A DNA stretch of 64,000 nucleotides from Pseudomonadota bacterium (lineage in GTDB: Bacteria > Pseudomonadota > Alphaproteobacteria > Sphingomonadales > Sphingomonadaceae), in assembly GCA_023418595.1 (NCBI GenBank), contig JAEZZI010000006.1, forward strand, positions 352,745 through 416,744, read 5' to 3'. Each line of letters starts with the position of its first letter. Within the stretch, counting starts at the first letter, position 1. A model generated the notes under the pieces. It did no database searches and had not been told where the DNA came from. It saw only the letters and a program-made list of their open reading frames with translations. The position numbers and the translations under genes are program-made. Of this stretch, positions 24,464 through 32,713 are shown piece by piece.

Positions 24464-25510
24464 CTACGCCGCCATCGTAAACGGCTCCAGCCCAGCCAGT
24501 CGCGTCTGCACCGGTGGCTTGGGCAGCGTGCGCGGGGCCAGACCCCTCACCGCATCGGCAATCGCCTTGATATGGGCAGGGGTCGATCCGCAGCATCCGC
24601 CGAGGATGTTGACCTGGCCCTGATCCGCCCATTCGCGGACCAGTCCGGCGGTCGTCTGCGGCGCTTCGTCATATTGCCCCAGTTCGTTGGGCAGCCCGGC
24701 ATTTGGATAGACCATGATGAGCGTGTCGGCGATGCCCGCCAGCGTCTTGACGTGCGGGCGCAGCTGTTCGGCGCCAAACGAGCAATTGAGGCCGATCGTC
24801 ACCGGCTTGGCATGGCGAACCGCGTGCCAGAATGCCTCGACCGTATGACCCGACAGGTTGCGGCCCGACAGGTCGGTCAGAGTCATCGACAGCATGATCG
24901 GCACGTCCCGCTTGAGCGCCTCGCCCGCTTCCAGCACCGCCATGATCCCGGCCTTGGCGTTCAGCGTGTCGAACACCGTTTCGATCAGGATCATGTCCGC
25001 GCCCCCTTCGAGCAACGCGTCGGTCTGTTCGCGGTACACGTCCTTGAGATAGTCGAAGTCGATCTCGCGAAAGCCGGGATCGTTGACGTCCGGGCTCAGC
25101 GACAGCGTCTTGTTGGTCGGGCCGATCGCGCCTGCGACGAAACGCGGACGACCGTCGCGTTCAGCAAATTCGTCGGCAATCCCGCGCGCCAGCTTCGCGC
25201 TTTCATAGTTGATCTCGCGCACCAGACCTTCGGCGCCGTAATCGGCCTGGCTGATCCGGTTCGCGGAAAAGGTGTTGGTCTCGGCGATATCAGCCCCGGC
25301 CTCGAAATAGGCGCGGTGGATGGCACCGGGGACTTCCGGCCTGGTCAGCGCCAGAATGTCGTTGTTGCCCTTCTGGTCGTGGCCCAGCGTCAGATGCCCG
25401 GCATAATCGCTCTCCGACAGCTTCCAGTTCTGGATCTCGGTCCCGAACGCGCCGTCGATGACGAGAATGCGCTTTTCTGCTTCGGCGAGCAGATTTCCAC
25501 GAACGCTCAT
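24464..25510 (-). CDS. metH: methionine synthase homocysteine-binding subunit
   Basis: 348 residues, corresponding to the N-terminal Hcy-binding (S-methyltransferase) domain of MetH. The zinc ligands are the Cys in IGLNCSFGAEQ and the Cys pair in ILGGCCGSTPAH. Other blocks are LVIDGAFGTEIQ, NDILALTRPEV and AGADIAETNTFSAN. The Met at 25510 has GGAGGA eight bases upstream, so the GTG 39 bases earlier is rejected. It works with the separately encoded pterin/B12 subunit at 21601-24300. The 135-bp gap from metF is filled by another hairpin repeat. Confidence 0.95.
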   Translation of the reverse strand: MSVRGNLLAEAEKRILVIDGAFGTEIQNWKLSESDYAGHLTLGHDQKGNNDILALTRPEVPGAIHRAYFEAGADIAETNTFSANRISQADYGAEGLVREINYESAKLARGIADEFAERDGRPRFVAGAIGPTNKTLSLSPDVNDPGFREIDFDYLKDVYREQTDALLEGGADMILIETVFDTLNAKAGIMAVLEAGEALKRDVPIMLSMTLTDLSGRNLSGHTVEAFWHAVRHAKPVTIGLNCSFGAEQLRPHVKTLAGIADTLIMVYPNAGLPNELGQYDEAPQTTAGLVREWADQGQVNILGGCCGSTPAHIKAIADAVRGLAPRTLPKPPVQTRLAGLEPFTMAA

Positions 25511-25521
25511 TGTAAGTCCTC

Positions 25522-25643
25522 CGTCACCCGGACTTGTTCCGGGGTCCACCGGGCAACAGGCACCAAGCCTCTTGCTTCACGTTTTAAGCCCCATCACCAT
25601 TCCGCAACGGCCCGGTGGATGCCGGAACCAGTCCGGCATGACG
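25522..25643. repeat. hairpin repeat in the metF/metH1 gap ('GTCACCCGGACTTGTTCCGGGGTCC' family)
   Basis: The left arm (25522-25553) reads GTCACCCGGACTTGTTCCGG and on to GTCCACCGGG. The right arm (25611-25643) is its imperfect complement, CCCGGTGGATGCCGGAACCA then GTCCGGCATGACG. About 57 bases separate them. The unit resembles widely dispersed intergenic repeats of alphaproteobacteria. The left arm ends just before the metH1 ribosome-binding site, so the fold may influence its translation. Confidence 0.9.
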
Positions 25644-25645
25644 CG

Positions 25646-26587
25646 TTACGCCGCCGCCTGCCCCGCCACGGCCTTTGCCCGCAGGCCCAGCAAGTGACAG
25701 ATCGCGAAACTCAATTCCGCGCGGTTGAGCGTGTAGAAATGCAGGTCGCGCACGCCGCCCGCATAGAGCTTGCGGCACATCTCCGCCGCGATCGTCGCGG
25801 CGACCAGCGAACGCGCACCGGGGTGATCGTCCAGCCCTTCGAACAGCCGGTCCATCCAGGCCGGTATTTCCGCGCCGCACAGCCCGGCGAACTTGCGCGT
25901 CTGCGCGACGTTCGACACCGGCAGGATGCCCGGCACGATATCGGCTGAAATCCCCGCCGCGGCGGCGGCATCGCGGAACCGGAAAAATGCCTCGGGCGTG
26001 AAGAAGAACTGGGTGATGGCGCGCGTCGCACCTGCGTCGATCTTGCGCTTCAGATTGTCGATATCCGACGCCTGATCGACCGAATCGGGGTGACATTCGG
26101 GATAGGCCGCGACCGATATTTCGAACGAGTGCAGCCGTTTCAGCCCCGCCGTCAGTTCGGCGGCATTGGCATAGCCGTCGGGATGCGGCACGAACCGGTC
26201 GCCCATCGTCGGCGGGTCGCCGCGCAGCGCCACGATATGCCGCACGCCCGCGGCCCAATATTCCTCCGCCACCGCGTCGATCTCTTCGCGCGACGCCTCG
26301 ACACAGGTCAGGTGCGCGGCAGGCGCCAGCGAAGTTTCGCGCGCGATCCGCGCGACCGTCGCGTGGGTGCGCTCACGCGTCGATCCGCCCGCGCCATAGG
26401 TGACCGAGACGAATTTCGGCCCCAGCGGCTCAAGCGTCTTGACCGCATCCCATAGCGTTTCCTCCATCTTCGGCGTCTTGGGCGGGAAGAATTCGAAGCT
26501 GACCGCGACGTCGCCCGCAATGTCGGCGAACAGAGGCGCGTCCAGCGCGCGGCGCGCCTCCTCCATCTGGTTCAACGAAATGCTCAT
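25646..26587 (-). CDS. metF: methylenetetrahydrofolate reductase
   Basis: 313 residues from the Met at 26587, which overlaps the sahR stop (ATGA). It is an FAD-dependent TIM-barrel enzyme that reduces 5,10-methylene-THF to 5-methyl-THF, the methyl donor for MetH. Family motifs are VSFEFFPPKTPKMEETLW, FVSVTYGAGGSTRERTH, HLTCVEASREEID, IVALRGDPP, AAYPECHPDS, and ITQFFFTPEAFFRF. The longer open frame upstream is antisense-free but belongs to another frame of sahR and is not used. Translational coupling to the regulator is likely. Confidence 0.96.
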   Translation of the reverse strand: MSISLNQMEEARRALDAPLFADIAGDVAVSFEFFPPKTPKMEETLWDAVKTLEPLGPKFVSVTYGAGGSTRERTHATVARIARETSLAPAAHLTCVEASREEIDAVAEEYWAAGVRHIVALRGDPPTMGDRFVPHPDGYANAAELTAGLKRLHSFEISVAAYPECHPDSVDQASDIDNLKRKIDAGATRAITQFFFTPEAFFRFRDAAAAAGISADIVPGILPVSNVAQTRKFAGLCGAEIPAWMDRLFEGLDDHPGARSLVAATIAAEMCRKLYAGGVRDLHFYTLNRAELSFAICHLLGLRAKAVAGQAAA

Positions 26588-27540
26588 GCCGCCTTCACCT
26601 TCACGCCCTGCCCGCCGGTCTTGCGGCCGAGCCATAATTTCACGGTCAACTCGCCGCCCTCCAGCGTTTCCGTGCGAACCGGCGACAGGCCCGCTTGCGC
26701 GAACCAGCCCAATATCTGTTCGTCCGAAAAACCCAGCCGCGCATGCGCGTCCCGGGTGCGCAACTCCTCGCGCTGATGCGGCGCGAAATCGGCGATCAGC
26801 AGCCGCCCGCCTTCGCCCAGAACCCGCGCCGCCTCGTCGATAGCGGCGTCGGGCGCCTGCGCGAAATGGAGGACGTGATGGACGATCGCCAGGTCCGCCG
26901 CCCCATCCTCGATCGGCAGGGCATATAGGTCCGCCTGACGCAGCTCGGCCTTTTCGAGCCCGCGTTCGGACAGCTTGGCGCGCGCCAGCCGCAGCATTTC
27001 CGACGACCGGTCGATACCGATTGCGGCGTCGGCATGGGGACCGAACAGTTCCAGCATCCGTCCGGTGCCGGTGCCGATATCGACCAGCCGCGCGACCGGC
27101 GCATCGCCCAGCACCGCTGCCATCGCCGCCTCGACCTCGCTCTCGGCGATGTGGAGCGACCGGATCGCATCCCATTGTCCGGCATTCGCCTCGAACCACT
27201 GCGCCGCGGCAGCCGCGCGGTCTGCCCGCACCGCCGCCAGCCGCGCGGTGTCGGCACGGGTCCAGTGGTCGGCCCCGCCGTCCCAGGCATCGATCGTCGC
27301 CAGCGCGGATTCAGCACCCGCGCCCGACCGCAGCGCCACGAAGACCCAGCTGCCTTCCTTGCGGCGTTCGGCTAGCCCTGCGTCGCACAATATCTTCACA
27401 TGACGACTGACGCGCGGCTGGCTCTGCCCCAGCACCTGCGCGAGTTCGCCGACCGACAACTCCATCCGCCGCAGCAGCGCGACGATGCGCAGCCGCGTCG
27501 GATCGGCAAGCGCACGGAAGAGATCGAGGGCATCAGCCAT
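26584..27540 (-). CDS. sahR: ArsR-family regulator fused to a SAM-methyltransferase-like domain (SahR-like)
   Basis: 318 residues. Residues 1-90 are an ArsR winged helix (ALADPTRLRIVALLRRMELS, then VGELAQVLGQSQPRVSRHV). Residues about 105-310 are a class I methyltransferase fold with motif I VDIGTGTGRMLELFG and VHHVLHFAQAPDAAI. In proteobacteria such fusions head methionine-cycle operons; the family is known as SahR, which senses S-adenosylhomocysteine and represses met genes. The ArsR domain here has no metal-binding cysteine cluster (one Cys, in the recognition region), which fits a non-metal sensor. It heads the metF-metH1-metH2 operon and is directly preceded by a perfect palindrome (27548-27571). 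The exact name is inferred from family and context. Confidence 0.85.
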   Translation of the reverse strand: MADALDLFRALADPTRLRIVALLRRMELSVGELAQVLGQSQPRVSRHVKILCDAGLAERRKEGSWVFVALRSGAGAESALATIDAWDGGADHWTRADTARLAAVRADRAAAAAQWFEANAGQWDAIRSLHIAESEVEAAMAAVLGDAPVARLVDIGTGTGRMLELFGPHADAAIGIDRSSEMLRLARAKLSERGLEKAELRQADLYALPIEDGAADLAIVHHVLHFAQAPDAAIDEAARVLGEGGRLLIADFAPHQREELRTRDAHARLGFSDEQILGWFAQAGLSPVRTETLEGGELTVKLWLGRKTGGQGVKVKAA

Positions 27541-27547
27541 GAGAGCA

Positions 27548-27571
27548 GCATATAAAGAAATCTTTATATGC
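27548..27571. promoter_or_regulatory. perfect palindromic operator, probable SahR site
   Basis: An 11-base arm GCATATAAAGA, a 2-base spacer AA, and the exact complement TCTTTATATGC. It is AT-rich in a GC-rich genome and ends 8 bases before the sahR start codon, so it overlaps the 5' leader or promoter of the operon. I recall that alphaproteobacterial SahR motifs have an ATATAAAGA...TCTTTATAT core, which agrees; autoregulation is inferred. Confidence 0.85.
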
Positions 27572-27746
27572 GGTCAATCGACGGCGCATGGCCAGCATCG
27601 CGAGATGATGGAACCGAAACACGCTGTCACAGTTTTGCCATGTTCTTGCACCGGGCTTTACGAGCGCCTAGCGTCTGCAAGTCGCGCGTCGTGTGGGGCC
27701 AGTCCGAACCGCGCGCGCCACGAATTTTGATGAAAAGGATTTCGCA

Positions 27747-28058
27747 ATGAAGAAGGCATTCATCCTCGCGACCACTGCTGCTGCCGCACTCGGCCTTGCC
27801 GCCTGCTCGGACAATGCCCAGCAGGAATCGGCAGAAGCCGCCAATGCAATCGCCGCCGACACCCAGGCGACGATGGGCGAAGCTGCCGACGATCTGGAAG
27901 CAGCCACGGATTCGGCGCTAGGTGAAGCCGAGGCCGGTCTCGACCAGATGGGTCAGTCGATCGAAAACGGTGCGGACGCAACCGGTCGTGCCATCGGCAA
28001 CACCACCGCAGCCGCTGGCCGCGAACTGGAGGAAGCCGGGAACGACATGGCGCGTTAA
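27747..28058 (+). CDS. small Ala/Glu-rich lipoprotein
   Basis: 103 residues from the Met at 27747 (AAGGA upstream). The N-terminus MKKAFILATTAAAALGLAAC ends in a lipobox (GLAAC), followed by an acidic, Ala/Asp/Glu/Gln-rich mature chain that looks like one or two amphipathic helices (EAADDLEAATDSALGEAEAG). It resembles entericidin-like or stress-type envelope lipoproteins but no family can be assigned. The next plus-strand gene is also a lipoprotein; a terminator lies between them. Confidence 0.8.
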   Translation: MKKAFILATTAAAALGLAACSDNAQQESAEAANAIAADTQATMGEAADDLEAATDSALGEAEAGLDQMGQSIENGADATGRAIGNTTAAAGRELEEAGNDMAR

Positions 28059-28090
28059 CGGCGCGTCGTTCTTCGGAACCGATATCGAAA

Positions 28091-28124
28091 GGGCCGCGTT
28101 CGGGATGCCGGACGCGGCCTTTTT
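28091..28124 (+). terminator. rho-independent terminator after the Ala/Glu-rich lipoprotein
   Basis: GGCCGCGT-TCGG-GATG-CCGG-ACGCGGCC followed by TTTTT, 34 bases after the stop codon. Confidence 0.9.
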
Positions 28125-28142
28125 CGCGTGAGGGGGAATGTG

Positions 28143-28325
28143 ATGATGCGAATGAAGATCGTGCCGGTGGCACTGCTGATGCTGACAGCCTGCGGCGGCG
28201 CGAACGAAATACCCGGCGGGGTTTCCGCCGACGAGGCGGCGGCGCTCAACGATGCGGCGGTAATGCTCGACGCCAACAGCGTATCGGCGAACGCGATCGA
28301 CACCGATCAGGATGACGCGAAATGA
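28143..28325 (+). CDS. very small lipoprotein, unknown function
   Basis: 60 residues starting MMRMKIVPVALLMLTAC, with a lipobox LLMLTAC-G and a short acidic mature part (SADEAAALNDAAVMLDAN). The start codon has AGGGGGAA directly upstream. Its stop overlaps the start of the following aldo/keto reductase (ATGA), so the two are translated together. No family recognised; it could serve mainly as a leader for the reductase, but the signal peptide and lipobox argue for a real envelope protein. Confidence 0.6.
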   Translation: MMRMKIVPVALLMLTACGGANEIPGGVSADEAAALNDAAVMLDANSVSANAIDTDQDDAK

Positions 28326-29260
28326 TGCAACAACGTGCGCTGGGCGCCTCCGGCCTGACCATCACCCCGCTGGTTCTGGGCGGCAATGTATTCGGCTTTA
28401 CCGCCGATCGCGCGGCCAGCTTTGCCGTGCTTGACGCTTTCGTCGATCGCGGCGGCACGATGATCGATACGGCCGACGTCTATTCAGCCTGGGTGCCGGG
28501 CCATGTCGGCGGCGAATCCGAAACCATGATCGGCGAATGGCTGCGCGCATCGGGCAAGCGCGACCAGGTGCTGATCGCGACCAAGGTCGGCATGATGCCC
28601 GGCGGGTTGAAGCCCGACGTGATCGAACGCGCGGTCGAGGGATCGCTGAGAAGGCTCGGCACCGACCGGATCGATCTGTATTTCGCGCACAAGGACGATG
28701 CGGATACGCCGCTCGACGATGTGCTCGCGGCCTTTGCGCGGTTGCTGGATGCGGGCAAGATCCGCAGCATCGGCGCGTCCAATTATTCGGCGATGCGGCT
28801 GAAGGCTGCGCTCGACGCGTCGAAGGCGGCGGACCTTCCGCATTATACGGTGCTCCAGCCCGAATATAATCTGGTCAGCCGTCACGGATTCGAAGGCGAA
28901 TTGCAGGATCTGGCGATCACCCACAATATCGGCGTGGTGCCCTATTACGGTCTGGCATCGGGATTTCTGACCGGCAAATACCGGTCGCGCGACGATCTGG
29001 GCAAAAGCGTGCGCGGCGATACGGTCGCCAAATATCTGGACGGCAAGGGGCCGGAAGTGCTGGCCGAGATGGACCGGATCGCGTCGGAGACGGGCGCCAC
29101 CCACGCCCAGATCGCACTCGCCTGGCTCGCCGCGCAGGACGGCGTCACCGCCCCGATCGCGAGCGCCACGTCCGTCGCGCAGATGGAGGAACTGATGGGG
29201 TTTCTGGACGTCGGCCTGACCCGCGATCAACTCGATCGGCTGACCATGACGGGGGCCTGA
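28322..29260 (+). CDS. aldo/keto reductase
   Basis: 312 residues, AKR TIM barrel that uses NADPH to reduce aldehydes or ketones. The catalytic tetrad is visible: Asp and Tyr in MIDTADVYS, Lys in LIATKVG, His in LYFAHKDD. The C-terminal cofactor region is VTAPIASATSVAQMEELMGF. It resembles the YdhF/IolS-like AKRs. Its start overlaps the small lipoprotein gene. Substrate unknown. Confidence 0.92.
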   Translation: MMQQRALGASGLTITPLVLGGNVFGFTADRAASFAVLDAFVDRGGTMIDTADVYSAWVPGHVGGESETMIGEWLRASGKRDQVLIATKVGMMPGGLKPDVIERAVEGSLRRLGTDRIDLYFAHKDDADTPLDDVLAAFARLLDAGKIRSIGASNYSAMRLKAALDASKAADLPHYTVLQPEYNLVSRHGFEGELQDLAITHNIGVVPYYGLASGFLTGKYRSRDDLGKSVRGDTVAKYLDGKGPEVLAEMDRIASETGATHAQIALAWLAAQDGVTAPIASATSVAQMEELMGFLDVGLTRDQLDRLTMTGA

Positions 29261-29365
29261 ACAGGCGCTGGTCCGCTTACGCCAAACGCTACGGATCAAG
29301 CCCCCATTCATCCGCGTTATCCTATCGGCGCACCGCAAGTTGCCCGACAGGAGTATCCGATACCA

Positions 29366-30124
29366 ATGGCGTTCGCCCGCCCCGACCTACGCACGCGCAT
29401 CGTCGCAGGAAGCGCCGCCATCGCGCTGCAGCTGGTCGTGGGCTGGGTGCTGATTTCGGGGCTCAGCGTCACTTTCGTCCAGAAATTGAGCGAGAGCCTG
29501 GAGGTGTTCGAGATCGCGCCCGAACCCGATCCCCCGCCCCCGGTGACGATCGAACCAAATCCGGTGGCCGACACCCGCCCCGAAGGCGAGGCCGCGCCGC
29601 CCAACCTGCGCAGCCGCGCCACGCCCGTCGAGGCGCCGGTCCCGATCGTGCAAATCCCCCTGCCCCCGCCCCCGGTCATCACCGCCCCGGTCGCGGGCAT
29701 CGGCAACGATGCGTCCACCGGCAACGCCGACATTTCCGGACCCGGCACCGGCGCGGGCGGCGTGGGCGATGGCACCGGCAGCGGCGGACGCGGCACCGGG
29801 GACGGCGCAGGCGGACGCGAAATGCCACCGCGTCAGATTCGCGGGCGATTGTCGGACCGCGATTTCCCGCGCGGTGCTGCCGACGCGGGCGTATCGGGTC
29901 GCGTGGAAATCATCTTCAACGTCGAAATCGACGGGCGCGTCACCGATTGCGAAATCGAACGATCGAGCGGCAACCGCGAGCTGGACGAAACCACCTGTCG
30001 CCTGGTCACCCAGCGCTTTCGCTACGAGCCCGCCCGCGATGCCCGCGGTCGCGCGGTCCCGTCGACGCTGATCGAAAGCCATGAATGGATCAACCGCGTC
30101 GTTCCCGCCGAACCGGGGGATTAG
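29366..30124 (+). CDS. tonB: energy transducer TonB
   Basis: 252 residues. An N-terminal transmembrane anchor (IVAGSAAIALQLVVGWVLIS) is followed by a proline-rich spacer (EPDPPPPVTIEPNP, PLPPPPVITAPVAG), a Gly-rich linker, and a C-terminal TonB domain (AADAGVSGRVEIIFNVEIDG, then TCRLVTQRFRYEPARDARGR). TonB couples inner-membrane proton motive force from ExbBD to outer-membrane receptors such as the three in this window. exbB/exbD are not nearby. The last 35 bp overlap the 3' end of the convergent antiporter gene. Confidence 0.9.
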   Translation: MAFARPDLRTRIVAGSAAIALQLVVGWVLISGLSVTFVQKLSESLEVFEIAPEPDPPPPVTIEPNPVADTRPEGEAAPPNLRSRATPVEAPVPIVQIPLPPPPVITAPVAGIGNDASTGNADISGPGTGAGGVGDGTGSGGRGTGDGAGGREMPPRQIRGRLSDRDFPRGAADAGVSGRVEIIFNVEIDGRVTDCEIERSSGNRELDETTCRLVTQRFRYEPARDARGRAVPSTLIESHEWINRVVPAEPGD

Positions 30125-31442
30125 GGTCGGGTCGTACCGCTGCGTGGCGACGGCCGGGACGCCTTCGCCGCCGCGCCTCATCCGGCACGGCGTCCAGATC
30201 ACCCCGCTCGCGCGCCTTGCGGCCATAGACCAGTTCGAACAGCGGCGACGCCATCAGCGTCGTGACCACCGCCATCAGCACCAGCATCGAGAACAGCTCG
30301 ATCCCGATCACCCCGCGTTGCAGGCCGATATTGATGATGATGAGTTCCATCAGGCCGCGGGCGTTCATCAGCGCGCCGATCCCCATTGCGGTCGGATTGT
30401 CCTGACCGGTCAGCCGGGCCGCCGCCCAGCACGCGCCGCCCTTTGCCAGGATCGACGCCGCCAGGATCGCGAGCGCGACCAGCAACAGACCGGGATCGGC
30501 CATCACGCTGAGCTGGGTGTTCAGCCCCGAGAAGGTGAAGAACATCGGCAGCAGCAGGACGACGGTGAACGGCTCCAGCTTCGCCCGCACGTCGCGCGCC
30601 AGCACACCGCGCGGCATCACCACACCCAGCAGAAAGCCACCGAACACCGCATGCATTCCGGCCCAGTCCATCGTGAAGGCTGACAACAGGAACAGCATCA
30701 GGACGATGCCGAGCAGGCTCTGGCTGACGCCCCCTGCCCGTTCGGCGGTATCGCCCAGCGGCTTGAGCAGCCTGGGCCCGAACCCGATCACCAACACCGC
30801 GAACAGGATCGCGCCGCCAATCGCCTTGATCGCGACGGTCGGCCCGTCGCCGAACGTCGCCAGCACGATCGCCAGCACGATCCACGCGCCGGCATCGTCG
30901 ATCGCGCCTGCCGACAGCGACAGCGAGCCGAGCGGCGATGTCGAAAGCCCGCGTTCGTGAATGATCCGCGCCAGCATCGGGAAGGCGGTGATCGCGATGC
31001 ACGCGCCCATGAACAACGTCGCCTGAACCACGGTCAGATCAGGCGCGAACAGCCCCGGAAAGCCCATCAGCCACGGCGTAATCAGGATCGCTAGCAGGAA
31101 CGGCGCCGCCATTCCCGACAGCGAAACGGCAGTCGCGCTGCCGACATTCTTGCGGAAATGCGATCGGTCGAATCCCAGCCCGACCAGAAACATGTACAGC
31201 CCGACGCCCAATTGCGCGCCGACATACAAAACGCCCCTGGTATCCGGCGGGAACAGCGACGCTTGAAGATCGGGTGCGATCAGCCCGAACAGCGACGGTC
31301 CCAGGATCACCCCCGCAATCATTTCGCCAACCACCTGCGGCTGACCCAGATATCGCCTGCCGAGCCAGCCGACCGCGCGCGCCGCGGCGACGATCACGAA
31401 CAGTTGCAGAAAGAATATCATGCTGAGTTCGGCGATCGTCAC
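30090..31442 (-). CDS. CPA2-type cation:proton antiporter
   Basis: 450 residues from a GTG start, with 12 or so hydrophobic segments and the Na+/H+ exchanger-type (KefB/GerN-like) sequence VVGEMIAGVILGPSLFG, ITAFPMLARIIHERGL, LSAGAIDDAGAW (the DD ion-binding pair) and NARGLMELIIINIGL. No C-terminal RCK/TrkA-N domain is present; the tail is Arg/Pro-rich and encoded partly by DNA overlapping tonB, suggesting the true C-terminus is variable. It probably exchanges K+ or Na+ for protons at the inner membrane. Confidence 0.9.
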   Translation of the reverse strand: MTIAELSMIFFLQLFVIVAAARAVGWLGRRYLGQPQVVGEMIAGVILGPSLFGLIAPDLQASLFPPDTRGVLYVGAQLGVGLYMFLVGLGFDRSHFRKNVGSATAVSLSGMAAPFLLAILITPWLMGFPGLFAPDLTVVQATLFMGACIAITAFPMLARIIHERGLSTSPLGSLSLSAGAIDDAGAWIVLAIVLATFGDGPTVAIKAIGGAILFAVLVIGFGPRLLKPLGDTAERAGGVSQSLLGIVLMLFLLSAFTMDWAGMHAVFGGFLLGVVMPRGVLARDVRAKLEPFTVVLLLPMFFTFSGLNTQLSVMADPGLLLVALAILAASILAKGGACWAAARLTGQDNPTAMGIGALMNARGLMELIIINIGLQRGVIGIELFSMLVLMAVVTTLMASPLFELVYGRKARERGDLDAVPDEARRRRRPGRRHAAVRPDPNPPVRRERRG

Positions 31443-31586
31443 GCTAAGCCCCTCTCAGACCAGGCCCTTCTGGTAACGCTGGTCACATCGATTGCGAGGC
31501 CGACCGCAACACGCGCCGGGGGCCGGGTGTTGCACCGCCGGTCGGCAAGCGTCAACGGAATTGGAAAACAACGCGCTTGCGATCCA

Positions 31587-32618
31587 TCAATCTGGCGCGA
31601 TCCAAGCGCCGTGCGGATGCGCCAGCCCGATCCGTCGCGCCCCGTCGCCCGGCCACGCTTCCACCCAGATCTCGTGGCGGGCAAGATCGCGGTCGGGTTC
31701 CATGCGGACCCAGGCGAGCGGTCGCGCCGGGGTCGCCCGCGCGCCCGCCGCCCGCATCGCCGCCGCGATTCGGCCCTGTCGCTCGGCACCCAGATATTGC
31801 CACACCACCGAATGCATCAGCACCCGCGTCGTGTCCTCTGCCTGTGGCTCCGCCAGCCGCGCCTCTACCCAGTCGGCGGCGTCGCCCGCCTCCAGCCGGA
31901 CGGGGCGCTCGCGAAGCATGGCGATGGCAGCGTCGATCCGCGCGAGGCGTTCGGGCTTTTCCGTCCAGACATAGCTGCGGAGCCGCACGGCCTGTGCCGG
32001 ATCGGTCGCGTCGATCGGCGACACATCGCCCCCCCGAACCGTCGCGAAGTGCGGCTTGGCGGGTTCGGGTGGTGGCCCGCGCCATTCGGGGGCGATGGTG
32101 ATGGTCGCCCCCTGCGGCCCGATCCGCACCCCGCCCAGATCGAAGGCGAACCGGTCGATCAGCAGGTTGAGCCCCGCGCTCGATCCGATCTCCAGCAATT
32201 CGATCGGGTGACCGAACGCGCGCGTTACCGCCATCATCCCCAGCATCAGCGGCCCCGATCGCCCTGCCTCGTTGGTCTGCGGCGGGCCGTCGAGCCACGG
32301 CAGGATCGCCGCGTCGTGCGCGGCGAGTAACGTCCGCAGCGCCGCCTGTGTCTGCGCCAGCGGCGTGTCCGCGCCGAACGCCACAAGCGCGTCGGTGTCC
32401 CCCGCCTGCGCCACTGCATTAAGCCCGCCGACCAGCCTGAGCGGCAGCGCGTCGGCGATCGGCTCTCCTGTCCAGTCCAGCACGCGACGCCCGGTGGTCG
32501 TTTCCCGGTCGAGCACTTCGGCGAGCGCTTCGCAGACCCGCGCGGTGACGGGCGCGTCCATCGCCAGACAGAAATCGCGCTGGGTCAGGAATGCCTTACG
32601 CACTGCCGTCTCGGTCAT
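31587..32618 (-). CDS. DUF2332 family protein
   Basis: 343 residues from the Met at 32618 (GGGAGG upstream). The whole length matches the DUF2332 family: FLTQRDFCLAMDAPVTARVCEALAEVL region, MLGMMAVTRAFGHPIELLEIGSSAGLNLLIDRF (here split in motif terms as LLEIGSSAGLNL, a Rossmann-like glycine motif), ALVTGDAADW-like EAGDAADWVEARL, VLMHSVVWQYL and HPHGAWIAPD at the end. Function is not known; the EIGSSAGLNL block suggests a methyltransferase-like nucleotide site. It is divergent from hisG across 95 bp. Confidence 0.8.
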   Translation of the reverse strand: MTETAVRKAFLTQRDFCLAMDAPVTARVCEALAEVLDRETTTGRRVLDWTGEPIADALPLRLVGGLNAVAQAGDTDALVAFGADTPLAQTQAALRTLLAAHDAAILPWLDGPPQTNEAGRSGPLMLGMMAVTRAFGHPIELLEIGSSAGLNLLIDRFAFDLGGVRIGPQGATITIAPEWRGPPPEPAKPHFATVRGGDVSPIDATDPAQAVRLRSYVWTEKPERLARIDAAIAMLRERPVRLEAGDAADWVEARLAEPQAEDTTRVLMHSVVWQYLGAERQGRIAAAMRAAGARATPARPLAWVRMEPDRDLARHEIWVEAWPGDGARRIGLAHPHGAWIAPD

Positions 32619-32713
32619 CCGCAACCTCCCGCGTGCAAACGGAGCGTTTCGACGCCCCAAGCCGTGCGCTTGTTGCACGCCCGTGCGCGCCCAAGTAAAG
32701 CCCCGCAACCCTT

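Noticed and set aside
25646..27199. 517-codon frame containing metF
   Set aside because: The part before 26587 is another frame of the regulator gene; metF starts at the overlapping ATG.
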